A stretch of DNA of 64,000 nt from Kribbibacterium absianum (lineage in GTDB: Bacteria; Actinomycetota; Coriobacteriia; Coriobacteriales; Atopobiaceae). Below are positions 55,358 through 63,902 of this stretch, piece after piece; positions within the stretch are counted from its first letter, which is position 1; every line of letters begins with the position of its first letter. The notes under the pieces are model-generated. The model saw only the letters and a list, made by a program, of their open reading frames with translations. It did no database searches and had not been told where the DNA came from. The DNA lies in NCBI RefSeq assembly GCF_030067705.1, contig NZ_JASJEX010000001.1:434001-498000 (forward strand). The letters are read 5' to 3'. The position numbers and the translations under genes were made by a program.

Positions 55358-56272
55358 CTATGCCTCCTTAGGGTGCGGCAGGTCCGCGCGCCGTTTGAGG
55401 TCCGTGCCCTCCTGGAGCAGCCTCTCGAGCCGCTCCGCGTCGGCGTCCTGGAGGGCGTCGCGGTACTCCGACAAGTGCCCGATGACGAGCTCGAGCTCCG
55501 CGACGAGGTTGTCGCGGTTCTCGAGGAAGAGCTCCGTCCACATCGGGGCGTTGAGGTCGGCCACGCGCGTGAGGTCGCGCCAGGACCCCGCCGAGTAACC
55601 CCTGTGCTCCTGGGCGGCCGGGCTCTTGACGTAGGCGTTGCTCACCACGTGCGCGAGTTGCGACGTGTGGGCGATGAGGCGGTCGTGCTCCTCGGGTGTC
55701 GTCACGCTGAACCGACCGAAACCCACGGGACGCAAGAGGCCGACGAGGCGGCTCAGCAGCTCGAGCCGGTCGAGGTCCTTCAGGTCCGGAGACGGGCAGA
55801 GCACCATCGGGGCGCCCTGGAACATGTCCGCACGGGAGCGGGCGTAGCCCGAGTGCTGGGTGCCGGCCATCGGGTGCGCGCCGACGAACGTCCATGGGCG
55901 CCCCGCGGCGATCTCCCAGCACTGGTCGCACACCGTGCGCTTGACCCCGCAGGCGTCGATGACGAGCGCGCCGGGCGACACGAGGTGGGCACGGTCGCGC
56001 AGCCACTGCACCGAGTGCTCGGGGTAGGTGGTGAGGACCACCAGCTCGCAGGTGGGGAGCACGTCGTCCGTGAGCTCGCCGTCGACCACGTCGATGCGGG
56101 CGAGGTCGAGGATGTCGCGGGTGCGGTTCCAGGCGAAGACCTCAAAGCCGGCCTCGTGCCAAGCGCGCGCGAACGACCCGCCGATAAGGCCGAGGCCCAC
56201 CACGCCGATGCGGCCGGGGATGCAGGTGGCCGTCTCCGGCGTGCGGCCCGCAGGGGCTCCCGCGGCGCTCAC
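55358..56272 (-). CDS. tyrA: Prephenate/arogenate dehydrogenase
   Basis: A 304-residue NAD(P)-dependent dehydrogenase of tyrosine synthesis. It has an N-terminal Rossmann motif GVVGLGLIGGSFA at about 23-35 and the catalytic region VGAHPMAGTQHSGY near 140-155. The all-helical C-terminal dimerisation domain carries AHTSQLAHVVSNAY near 208. It lacks an ACT domain. The GTG start overlaps the stop of aroF (GTGA). Confidence 0.94.
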   Translation of the reverse strand: MSAAGAPAGRTPETATCIPGRIGVVGLGLIGGSFARAWHEAGFEVFAWNRTRDILDLARIDVVDGELTDDVLPTCELVVLTTYPEHSVQWLRDRAHLVSPGALVIDACGVKRTVCDQCWEIAAGRPWTFVGAHPMAGTQHSGYARSRADMFQGAPMVLCPSPDLKDLDRLELLSRLVGLLRPVGFGRFSVTTPEEHDRLIAHTSQLAHVVSNAYVKSPAAQEHRGYSAGSWRDLTRVADLNAPMWTELFLENRDNLVAELELVIGHLSEYRDALQDADAERLERLLQEGTDLKRRADLPHPKEA

Positions 56273-57288
56273 TCGTCCTCCATCGTGACCGCCTCGCGCA
56301 CCAGGGAGATCCGGCGCATCGCGTTCTTGAACTGAGCGGGCGTCAGCGCCTGGGCGCCGTCGGACCAGGCGTGCTCCGGCGAGCTGTGCACCTCGATCTC
56401 GAGGCCGTCGGCACCGGCGGCCGTGGCCGCGAGGGCGGCGGACACCACGTAGCGGGTGTAACCGGTGGCGTGGCTCGGGTCGCCGACCACGGGCAGGTGG
56501 GAGAGGTGCTTGGCGACGGCGATTGCGTTGGTGTCCAGGGTGTTCCTCGTGCGCGTCTCAAAGGTGCGGATGCCGCGCTCGCAGAGGATCACGTTGCCGT
56601 TGCCGCCGGCCATCACGTACTCGGCGGCCATGAGCCACTCGTCGATGGTGGCGGCGAGGCCGCGCTTGAGCAGGATCGGCTTGTCGAGCTTGCCGAGCTC
56701 TTTGAGCAGCGTGGAGTTCTGCATGTTGCGGGCGCCCACCTGGAGCACCGAGATGTCGTTGTCGAGGAACGCGGGGATGTCGCGCGCGTCCATGACCTCG
56801 GAGACCGTGGGCATCTCGTTCTCGACGCCGGCGTCGTGCAGGAGCTGCAGGCCTTTCACGCCCATGCCCTGGTTGGCATAGGGGCTCGTGCGCGGCTTGA
56901 ACGCGCCGCCGCGGAGCATCGTGGCACCGGCGGCCTTGACCTCGCGAGCGATGGCGAACAGGTTGTCCCCCTCGATGGAGCAGGGGCCGGCCATCACATG
57001 GAACGTGCCGCCGCCCACGAGGACGCCGTGGCCGCAGTCCACCACGGTGTCGTCCGGATGGAACTTGCGGTTTGCCTTCTTGAAGGGCTCCGAGACGCGC
57101 GTGACGCGCTCGATGATGTCCATGGACTCCAGCAGGAACGGGTCCACGGCCGTGGTGTCGCCGACGAGGCCGACGACGGTCTCCTCGGAGCCTTGGGAGA
57201 CGTTGGCCTGGAGGCCGCGTCCCTCGAGCCACTTCACGAAATGGTCGAGCTGCTCCTGGGTTGCGCTTTGCTTGACGATGGCGATCAT
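56269..57288 (-). CDS. aroF: 3-deoxy-7-phosphoheptulonate synthase (type Ibeta)
   Basis: A 339-residue first enzyme of the shikimate pathway. The N-terminal ferredoxin-like/ACT-like domain (1-75), which in the Thermotoga enzyme mediates tyrosine inhibition, is followed by the catalytic barrel with MAGPCSIEGDN near 98, LRGGAFKPRTSPY near 124, KRGLAATIDEWL near 207 and the metal-site DPSHATG near 270. The ATG at 57288 is preferred over a GTG one codon earlier by spacing from AGGAGG. It heads the minus-strand aro operon. Confidence 0.95.
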   Translation of the reverse strand: MIAIVKQSATQEQLDHFVKWLEGRGLQANVSQGSEETVVGLVGDTTAVDPFLLESMDIIERVTRVSEPFKKANRKFHPDDTVVDCGHGVLVGGGTFHVMAGPCSIEGDNLFAIAREVKAAGATMLRGGAFKPRTSPYANQGMGVKGLQLLHDAGVENEMPTVSEVMDARDIPAFLDNDISVLQVGARNMQNSTLLKELGKLDKPILLKRGLAATIDEWLMAAEYVMAGGNGNVILCERGIRTFETRTRNTLDTNAIAVAKHLSHLPVVGDPSHATGYTRYVVSAALAATAAGADGLEIEVHSSPEHAWSDGAQALTPAQFKNAMRRISLVREAVTMEDE

Positions 57289-57595
57289 CACGGGGCCTCC
57301 TGGTCGCGCGTCTTCATGGTGGTTTCAAGGGTGCGATTCTACTACAGGGTCGTTGCGATCCCACGGCGGTGCGCCCGATCCGTCGCGGCCCCGCTGGCGC
57401 CAGTGTGTGGTTTCTGTGGACGCGCGCTCGTGAAGTTCGCAGGTTGATTAATCGCGTGCTCCATCGCCGCAGGTGGCGGCCGATTGTTGAAAACCCTGGC
57501 AAGACTCTGTGACACCGGGTCAGATTGGTGTCCGTGATCGGCCAGCGCCCCTTGGCACCGTTCGTCGGCAGGAAGCCGAGGAACGGGGGAGCGGG
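57289..57595. other. Divergent regulatory region between aroF and the sortase operon
   Basis: A 307-bp non-coding gap. For aroF, TAGAAT on the minus strand (57336-57341) is a good -10, with no clear -35. For the plus-strand operon no convincing promoter was fixed. The inverted repeat GACACC...GGTGTC (57511-57532) lies 64 bases before the sortase start and resembles the palindrome at 44414-44448. Confidence 0.45.
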
Positions 57596-58336
57596 ATGGC
57601 GGCGCGTCGAGTTGCACGGGTCTGGGGTCGGGCGGCGGCCTGGGCCCTCTTCGCGGGGATGCTCGTGGCGGTCGCGTGCCTCTTGCTCCCGTCCTGGAGG
57701 GAACAGGGGAGCAAGGCCGCCGTGGCGAGGGCGGCCGTCGCGGGCACCGCAGGGGCGTCGGGGCGCGACTGGAGCGCGGTGAGGCGCGAGATGCCCGACG
57801 CCGTCGCGTGGCTCGCGGTCGAGGGCACCGACATCGACCTGCCGGTGGTGACGCCGACGGAGGGCGACCCGGCCGACTTCTTCGTGACCCATGACGCACG
57901 GCGCGCACCCTCGTGGCGGGGCGCCGCGTTCCTCGACGTGCGGTGCGAGCCGTCCGGTGGCCAGCTCCTGGTCTTCGGCCATCACTTGGGGGCCGGCGGC
58001 GGACAGTTCTCGGACCTCCGCTCGGCTTTCGAGGCGGAGGTGTTCTCGGGAATCGGGGGCGCCCTGTGGGAGACGCCGGACGGCGCACGTCGCTTCGCCC
58101 CGGTCTGCGCGTTGCGGGTGCCCTCGAGCTACGAGCCTCTCGGGCTCGACGAGACGGCCGGCGACCCCGTGGGCGAATGCCTGGAAAGGCTCCTGAGCGA
58201 CGCGCGCGTGACCTCGCCGGACGCCTATGAGCGCTGCGAGCGCGCGGACGCCGTCCTCGTTCTCTGCACCTGCGCGAGCGTTCGGTCGGGCCAGCCGTGG
58301 CGCACCCTCGTCGTCTTTGCCTCGAGGGCGCTCTGA
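57596..58336 (+). CDS. Class B sortase
   Basis: A 246-residue membrane-anchored transpeptidase. An N-terminal membrane helix (about 13-32) is followed by the sortase barrel with a long N-terminal helix region typical of class B. Catalytic residues are His129 (in VFGHH), Cys226 (in CTCAS) and Arg236, the same Cys-to-Arg spacing as Staphylococcus SrtB. Upstream blocks FVTHDARRAPSWRGAAFLD fit class B. The ATG follows GGGGGAG. It is the first gene of an operon with a signal peptidase and secreted proteins, so it probably anchors or polymerises them. Confidence 0.88.
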   Translation: MAARRVARVWGRAAAWALFAGMLVAVACLLLPSWREQGSKAAVARAAVAGTAGASGRDWSAVRREMPDAVAWLAVEGTDIDLPVVTPTEGDPADFFVTHDARRAPSWRGAAFLDVRCEPSGGQLLVFGHHLGAGGGQFSDLRSAFEAEVFSGIGGALWETPDGARRFAPVCALRVPSSYEPLGLDETAGDPVGECLERLLSDARVTSPDAYERCERADAVLVLCTCASVRSGQPWRTLVVFASRAL

Positions 58337-58337
58337 G

Positions 58338-59084
58338 ATGGGCGCGACCATGGCGAGCTGGGCCGCGTTGGCCGGCTGTGCGCTGCTCTGGGGCTGGGCG
58401 GCCCGCACCCTCGCACCGGACTGCCTGGCGTTGATCGACGAGGGCGCATGGAGTGCAGCCGCGCCCTGTCTGGCTGCGCTGGGTCTCGGAGCGCTGCTCC
58501 TGGTGGGTTCGCTGCTAGCTCGGCTGAGAGCGCATGGAGGGCCTCGCAACAGACGTGGCATTCGAGGAGGGCCTCGCCTGTGGTGCGCCGCGCTGCTCGG
58601 AGCCCAAGCGGTCTGCGTGGCCGTCGCTGTCACCGGGACGGCGATGGGCTGGACGTGCTGGGTCGTTGAGAGCGGATCGATGGAGCCATCCGTTCCGACG
58701 GGCGCGCTCGCGGTGTGCCGTCCTGTCGCGGCATCCGAGGAGTGGGTGGGGGAGGTGGTCGCGTTCGAGGCCGGCGCGGTGACCGTGATCCACCGCGTGG
58801 TGGCCCAGGAGGAGAACGGTGCCCTGCGCACGCAAGGGGACGCCAACGACACGTCGGACGGGACGCCGGTGGGACTGTCCGCCGTGCGCGGGATCGTGGT
58901 CGCAGTGGCACCCGGCGTGGGGGCCGCCTGGGAGCAGTGCGAGGCGCACCCAGAGATGCTGGCGGCCGGGGCGATCGCCCTGGAGGGGTGCTTGGTGTGG
59001 GGATGCGCGTCACGTGAGGACGCGTGGAGAGAGGCGCGGGGGCGCCTTGAGAGAAAGGAACGTGTGCCATGTCGAAGAAGATGA
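58338..59084 (+). CDS. sipW: SipW/ER-type signal peptidase I
   Basis: A 248-residue signal peptidase of family S26B. Three or four hydrophobic helices (about 5-20, 40-62, 82-104, and a C-terminal one) surround the active site. The serine is Ser114 in ESGSMEP, and the general base is His152 in VIHRVV rather than the Lys of ordinary LepB; GDAND follows near 167. SipW-type enzymes process TasA/camelysin-like precursors, and such genes follow directly. The ATG is one base after the sortase stop, and the 3' end overlaps the next gene by 16 bases. Confidence 0.88.
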   Translation: MGATMASWAALAGCALLWGWAARTLAPDCLALIDEGAWSAAAPCLAALGLGALLLVGSLLARLRAHGGPRNRRGIRGGPRLWCAALLGAQAVCVAVAVTGTAMGWTCWVVESGSMEPSVPTGALAVCRPVAASEEWVGEVVAFEAGAVTVIHRVVAQEENGALRTQGDANDTSDGTPVGLSAVRGIVVAVAPGVGAAWEQCEAHPEMLAAGAIALEGCLVWGCASREDAWREARGRLERKERVPCRRR

Positions 59085-59776
59085 GCGCGAGGGCCAAGCG
59101 GGTCTCCCGCAGGTTGACGAGGGCGTTCCGGGGCAGTGCGCCGGCAGCGGCTGCCGTGGGGCTCTGCCTGGCGGGCGTGTTGGGCGCCGGCAGCGCGCTG
59201 GCGTACCTCACCGACAACGACGCCGTCACGAACAAGTTCAACGTGGCCGCCGACCTCAAGGTCCAGGTCGACGAGCCCGAGTGGGACAAGCTGCCGGACA
59301 CCGACAAGGACGGCGTCCCGGACGTGGTGGAGCAGATGACGCCCACCCAGACCGTGGCGAAGGACCCGTACGTGAAGAACGGCTCCACCACCGACGCCTG
59401 GTGCTTTGCCCGGGTGGGCGTGCCCACGAAGTCGGTGAAGCACGTGATAGACAACGGGACCACCAAGACCAGCGAGATCGAGCTGTTCAGCTACACGCTC
59501 AACCCCGGCTGGGCGGAGGTGGGCACGGGCGTGAAGGTGAACGACGTCACGTGGCACACCTATCGCTACGACAAGGAGGCCGTGAGCGCCGGCGCCAAGA
59601 CCGGCAGCGCCATCTTCTCAAGCGTGACGCTGGCGAACGTGGTCGAGGGCCAGCTCTCCGACGCGCCGCTCTCTATCGAGATCGAGGGCTACGGCATCCA
59701 GAAGCAGGGCTTCGCGAGCTGCGCCGACGCCTATGCTGCCTACAAGCTGCAGAACCCCAGCTCCAACTGGGCGTAG
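59069..59776 (+). CDS. TasA/camelysin-like secreted protein with SipW-type signal
   Basis: A 235-residue exported protein. A basic N-terminus and hydrophobic helix (about 23-43) end in SALAYLTDNDAVTNKF, the cleavage-region pattern recognised by SipW-type peptidases. The mature part is beta-rich, contains the calcium-loop-like DTDKDGVPD near 75 and aromatic/Asp repeats. It ends in QNPSSNWA, resembling a class B sortase motif (NPxTN) but with no hydrophobic tail. Its ATG is inside the signal peptidase gene, with AAAGGAACG upstream. Confidence 0.82.
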   Translation: MSKKMSARAKRVSRRLTRAFRGSAPAAAAVGLCLAGVLGAGSALAYLTDNDAVTNKFNVAADLKVQVDEPEWDKLPDTDKDGVPDVVEQMTPTQTVAKDPYVKNGSTTDAWCFARVGVPTKSVKHVIDNGTTKTSEIELFSYTLNPGWAEVGTGVKVNDVTWHTYRYDKEAVSAGAKTGSAIFSSVTLANVVEGQLSDAPLSIEIEGYGIQKQGFASCADAYAAYKLQNPSSNWA

Positions 59777-59846
59777 GCGGGGCGCTGAGGTGCAACGGAC
59801 CCGTTGCCTCGCGTCGGCGGGCCCGTTGCACAGGGAGGTGGGTGAC

Positions 59847-60530
59847 ATGACATCAACGACGCGCAGGGGCTTCCTTGCGGCTGGCGTCGTTGCGCTCGGC
59901 GCGACGGCCTGGAGCCTTGGCGCTGCCTTCGCCGCGACGACCGGGCACGTCTCCGAGGCTCGCGCGCAGGTGGACACGGTCGACATCCGCGCCGTCGCCC
60001 AGGGCGTCCCTGCGGGGACAGACACGGTCTTCGACGACGCCACGGCGCCCTCCAACGTGCTCGTGGAGAACCTCGGGGCCACCTGCTGGGTGCGGGGGCG
60101 CACCTGGCTGTCCGAAGAAGGGCGCGAGCCCGTGTCCTCCGAGTACCGTCCGCCGGTGGGCGCCCCCTGGTGGCGCGCGGCGGACGGCTGGACCTACCTC
60201 GTGGAGCCTCTCGGCGACGGCGCTTCCGTGGTGTGGTCGGAAGAGGCCTATGAGCCCTTGGAGTGGCGGGGCGGACAGCGGCGCGAGCTGGTCCTCGACG
60301 TGGAGTTCGAGGCCGTGCAGGCCGAGCACTTCGTCCAGGACCTCGCGGCCGATGCCCCGTGGGGCGACGTCGAGCCAGAGACCTGCGTGCACGCTCGGGC
60401 AGGAGCCGCCGAGGGGACGACAGGCAGCCTTGAGGACGAGGCCGCGGGCACGGGAGACAGGCTGGACGCGGACGACAACGCCGGCGAGGCGGGGAAGGAG
60501 GGAGACCATGACCAGCGAGCGGCGTCCTAG
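59847..60530 (+). CDS. Secreted protein with twin-arginine-like signal peptide
   Basis: A 227-residue exported protein. The N-terminus TRRGFLAAG is a twin-arginine-type motif leading to a hydrophobic core and an AFAAT cleavage site at about 32-33. The mature domain has WVRG near 76 and WWRAADGW near 110, shared in style with the product of the gene at 61439, so both are probably related surface subunits. An acidic tail follows residue 185. The ATG follows GGGAGGTG. It overlaps the next gene by 23 bases. Confidence 0.75.
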   Translation: MTSTTRRGFLAAGVVALGATAWSLGAAFAATTGHVSEARAQVDTVDIRAVAQGVPAGTDTVFDDATAPSNVLVENLGATCWVRGRTWLSEEGREPVSSEYRPPVGAPWWRAADGWTYLVEPLGDGASVVWSEEAYEPLEWRGGQRRELVLDVEFEAVQAEHFVQDLAADAPWGDVEPETCVHARAGAAEGTTGSLEDEAAGTGDRLDADDNAGEAGKEGDHDQRAAS

Positions 60531-61446
60531 GCGGGTCCACGGTGCGATCGCGGCCGGACTCTGCCTGGCGCTCGCGTCGCCTCTGGCGGTGCCGCTCGGG
60601 ACGGCCAGCGCGGCCGAGGCCTTGGGAGACGATGCCATCGTGGTGCAGCCGGCAGAAGGAACCACCGAGGGGATCGAACACGGCGAGACCGACGGCGCCG
60701 ACACTGCGGCGGCCAAGAGCGACGCCGCGGAGGAAGGAGACAGCGCAACCGCCGGCAGCCGCAGGGGCGCGAGCGGCACCGACACCGCCGCCCGATGGCG
60801 AGACGGTGCCGCGGAGGCCCCGCCGAGCCCGCAGACCGACACCGGGAGGCAGACCCTCGAGGCGCTGGCCGTGTCCTACGGGGGCGCGGGCGTCTTCGAC
60901 CCGTCCGCGGCGGACCTCTTCGAGGGTCTGGCTCCGGACGTGCCCGGCGACTCCCGGGAGCGCACGGTCACCGTGACGAACTCGTCGGGGAGGCCCTGCG
61001 AGGTGCTCCTGGCCTGCTCGGTCTCCGAGCAGGGAGAGCGGGCAGAGGGGCTGCTCCGGGAGCTGGACCTCACGGTGGTCGTCAACGACTCGACGGTCCA
61101 TGAGGGGAAGGCCTCGGAGGTGTCGGGGCTCGCGGGCTCTCATCTGGAACTCGGCACCCTCGGGGTCGGTCAACAGCTGTCTGTGACGGTGGAGCTGTCC
61201 CTGCCGACGTCGGTGGGCAACGGCCTCGCCCTCTCGGACGCGGGCGTGAGCGTGTCGCTCGAGGCCCGGGACATCGAGGAGGCCGAGGCGCCCACGCCCG
61301 CTGCGGGCGGCATGGTTTCCGGAGGTCTCTACCAGATGGGCTCGGGCGTGGGGCTCGTCGCCGGGTGCCTCGCGGCGGTGGCGGCGGGCGTCGGCGCCTG
61401 GGCCACCAAGCGCCGGAGCCGGGAGGAAGGGAGGCGCAATGACTGA
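60508..61446 (+). CDS. Secreted, C-terminally membrane-anchored protein
   Basis: A 312-residue protein. A signal peptide (to about residue 34, ASAAEA) is followed by an acidic low-complexity region, a beta-sandwich-like domain (about 120-255, with TVTVTNSSGRPCEVLL) and a C-terminal hydrophobic helix (about 280-300) with a basic RRSREEGRR tail. The tail resembles a sortase substrate's end but has no LPxTG; the sequence before it is PTPAAGGMVSGGLY. The likely role is as scaffold or anchor for the secreted subunits. Its start overlaps the preceding gene and its stop overlaps the next. Confidence 0.75.
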   Translation: MTSERRPRRVHGAIAAGLCLALASPLAVPLGTASAAEALGDDAIVVQPAEGTTEGIEHGETDGADTAAAKSDAAEEGDSATAGSRRGASGTDTAARWRDGAAEAPPSPQTDTGRQTLEALAVSYGGAGVFDPSAADLFEGLAPDVPGDSRERTVTVTNSSGRPCEVLLACSVSEQGERAEGLLRELDLTVVVNDSTVHEGKASEVSGLAGSHLELGTLGVGQQLSVTVELSLPTSVGNGLALSDAGVSVSLEARDIEEAEAPTPAAGGMVSGGLYQMGSGVGLVAGCLAAVAAGVGAWATKRRSREEGRRND

Positions 61447-61942
61447 CGACAGGCACGCGACGGTGACACGCAGGCAGGCGCTCGCACTGGCGGCGGCCTC
61501 GGTGGGGAGCCTCATCACGGCTACCCCGGCCCTGGCTCATCTGACCGACGACGATTCGGCCACGAACTCGTTCGTTGCCGCCAACAATGTGATCGAGGTC
61601 CAGGAGGAGTTCGATCCCAAACCGGACCCTTCCGGCAGCGTCAGAAAAGTGGCCCGGGCCCGGAACACCGGCAACTGCGATTGCTGGGTACGCGGCCTGG
61701 TGGCGGTCTCCTCCACCGAGGACGTCACCGCCGTCGAGTACAACGGGGCCGCTTGGGACCGAAACGACGATGGCTGGTGGTACTACGGGCACCCGTTGGC
61801 GCCGGGCGCGCTCTCGGACCCGCTCATGACCGGCGCCAAGGCCACAACGGGCTCCACGATCACCGTGTGCTTGGAGTCCTGTTCCACTGCCTTCGGGGAC
61901 GAGCCGGTGTCCGCCTTCGCCCGTGTGGGAAAGGAGCTCTGA
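61439..61942 (+). CDS. TasA-like secreted protein with Tat-like and SipW-type signals
   Basis: A 167-residue exported protein. TRRQALALAAAS is twin-arginine-like, and the cleavage region ATPALAHLTDDDSATNSF has the SipW-dependent pattern. The mature part is beta-rich with a C-x-CWVRG motif near 81 and WDRNDDGWWYYGHPL near 108. It is closest in form to the gene at 59847. Its ATG overlaps the stop of the preceding gene by 8 bases. Confidence 0.78.
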   Translation: MTDDRHATVTRRQALALAAASVGSLITATPALAHLTDDDSATNSFVAANNVIEVQEEFDPKPDPSGSVRKVARARNTGNCDCWVRGLVAVSSTEDVTAVEYNGAAWDRNDDGWWYYGHPLAPGALSDPLMTGAKATTGSTITVCLESCSTAFGDEPVSAFARVGKEL

Positions 61943-61943
61943 C

Positions 61944-63728
61944 ATGGCGAACTGGACCGCGAAGAAGGTGGCGAGGCCCAGCGACGCGCCCGCCTCGGGC
62001 TGCTATCTGAACAAGCTGCCGAACCAACGGATCACGGACGTGCGGCTCGGCGCAGGCATCGGACGGGCTGAGTGCACGCCCGCGAACGGGGGGTTCCGAA
62101 ATCAGGACGGGAGGGCCTGGATCCTCCACTACACCGGCGACGGCTCCCGACCCTGGTCCGTGCCGGGCGCGTTCTCCTGGCGGATGTCGAAGTTCGCCCG
62201 GTCCACGGACGGGCGTTGGTGCGACGCGCGGGTGACGCTCGACGCCTCGGGCGACGGGAAGTACTACGGCGTGGCGTCGGCCGGCGTGAAGCCGCTCTTC
62301 TTCATCCAATGGCAGGGCGCGACCGTCGACGGGAGCGCGTGCGCGCGCACGGGGGACATCGGCGACTTCTGTGGCTACGGCTTCGACACGGCGACCGGAA
62401 AGCGGGTGGGCACCTTCCAGCCCGGCATTAAGGTGAAGGTGCACGTGGACCTGCTGAAACAGGGGACCGACGAGCCCTTCCCGATGCCGACAGAGGGCAT
62501 GGCGGTCATGTTCGTGGACATCGACCAGTTCTGGGGCGCCGGGTACCAGAGCTATCGAGAGTCCATCCGACTGGGATCCGGGGTCGGACGCACCTTCTAT
62601 GTCTCCACCAAGACCAAGCTGAACGTGTCCGGCCACCCGTCCGTCGCGTCCGGCGCGGTCGAGTGCTGCGAGGAGAACGGCTGGCTCTGCTCGCCAACGG
62701 AGACCGACGAGTCGACCTGGGACTCGTCCGTGGTCTTCTACGTGACCGAGCCCTCCTACGAGTTCGAGTGGACCGGCTTCGGGTGCGGTACCGGCTGGAG
62801 GCAGGAGTACGTGACGTACCCGGACACCGAGCGGTACCCGCGCATTGGGAAGTTGGTGGGCTCGGTGGCCGGCAAGGAGAAGATGGCAGAGACAGCCCCT
62901 GCCAGGCGGGGCGACATCGTCGACTGGGTGCTCGACGTCTCCTACCCCTATGTGGTGGGGGCGGCGGCCGCGAAGACCCTGCGGGTGTCGGACACCTTCG
63001 ATTCCCGGCTCGACGTCTCGCAGGCGAGGGTCGTCGTGGTGAAGCTTAAGGACGAGGCCGCCGGCGTCCCCAAGGACATCGACGTGACCGGCTCCTGGAT
63101 GGCCACCTGGGAGCGGCAGACGCTCCGGCTGGAGGCGCTGGATCCGGAGGACGTGGATGCCGGGGGAACCTACCGGGTCGTGGTCTCCGGCACCGCAGTG
63201 AGGCGGGGCTGCGCTCTGGACGACGTCGTGAACACGGGCACCGTCGTTGTGGAGAGCGCCGACCCTGGTCAGGGCACGGTCTCCAAGGAGTCCGGGCCCG
63301 CAACCCTCACCCTGGGGGTCCGCTTTCGCGTGCTCAAGGTGACGAAGAGGGCCGAGAAGGGCGAATGGGACGCCGCCTTCGGGCGCCCCGCCTTCCCGGT
63401 CAAGGTCTCTGGCACTGCGGCGTCGGGCGACGCGGTGGAGAAGTGGGCAGTGCTTGCACCGGAACCCGGCTCGTCAGAGGCCATAGAGGTGGACGTGTCG
63501 GGGCTCGAGGGCTCGCTCGAGGTCACCGAGCTTGCGGCCTCCGGGTGGCAGTTCCATTCCCTGACCGGATCCGGTGGGTCCTTCCGCGCCGACGGCCAGG
63601 TGGGCTCTTTCGACCTGGACTCCCTCGACGATCCGTCGGACGGCGTGCTGCAGGCCACCTTCACGAACCGGTTCCTGAGGCCGGACGGCCCGCGCCACAG
63701 CGCCCATGCGGTGAACGAGGTTCGGTGA
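61944..63728 (+). CDS. Large fimbrial/adhesin-like protein without a recognisable signal peptide
   Basis: A 594-residue protein ending the operon. The Cys- and Trp-rich N-terminal part (about 1-290) has no recognised family. A fimbrial isopeptide-type beta domain (about 300-440, with YRVVVSGTAVRRG and VVNTGTVVV) and a Cna-B-like domain (about 450-580, with FRVLKVTKR, PVKVSG and LEVTEL) follow. No N-terminal hydrophobic helix is seen, and there is no LPxTG or membrane tail. The ATG has AAAGGAG upstream. An earlier in-frame start would not add a signal peptide. Confidence 0.78.
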   Translation: MANWTAKKVARPSDAPASGCYLNKLPNQRITDVRLGAGIGRAECTPANGGFRNQDGRAWILHYTGDGSRPWSVPGAFSWRMSKFARSTDGRWCDARVTLDASGDGKYYGVASAGVKPLFFIQWQGATVDGSACARTGDIGDFCGYGFDTATGKRVGTFQPGIKVKVHVDLLKQGTDEPFPMPTEGMAVMFVDIDQFWGAGYQSYRESIRLGSGVGRTFYVSTKTKLNVSGHPSVASGAVECCEENGWLCSPTETDESTWDSSVVFYVTEPSYEFEWTGFGCGTGWRQEYVTYPDTERYPRIGKLVGSVAGKEKMAETAPARRGDIVDWVLDVSYPYVVGAAAAKTLRVSDTFDSRLDVSQARVVVVKLKDEAAGVPKDIDVTGSWMATWERQTLRLEALDPEDVDAGGTYRVVVSGTAVRRGCALDDVVNTGTVVVESADPGQGTVSKESGPATLTLGVRFRVLKVTKRAEKGEWDAAFGRPAFPVKVSGTAASGDAVEKWAVLAPEPGSSEAIEVDVSGLEGSLEVTELAASGWQFHSLTGSGGSFRADGQVGSFDLDSLDDPSDGVLQATFTNRFLRPDGPRHSAHAVNEVR

Positions 63729-63755
63729 GGGTGCCCGGGTGAACAAGAGCGATGG

Positions 63756-63800
63756 AAAAGGGCCGGCGCCGACACCGTTCGGGCCGGCGCCGGCCCTTTT
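63756..63800. terminator. Bidirectional terminator of the surface-protein operon
   Basis: AAAAGGGCCGGCGCCG pairs with CGGCGCCGGCCCTTTT (16 bp), 28 bases after the last stop. The flanking A and T runs allow termination in both directions, including for the minus-strand gene at the window edge. Confidence 0.9.
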
Positions 63801-63902
63801 CCAGCAGCGAGGCGACAACAGCTTGGTCTGGTGTCGTACGGACGAATGTCGGATGCCAGCTCTTTCCGGCGTGGGGACACCCGTCTCTCAACGGGCTCGG
63901 CG

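Noticed and set aside
53094-55598. Plus-strand open frame of over 800 codons opposite aroA/aroB
   Set aside because: Shadow of two clearly coding minus-strand genes; no ribosome site or recognisable domain.
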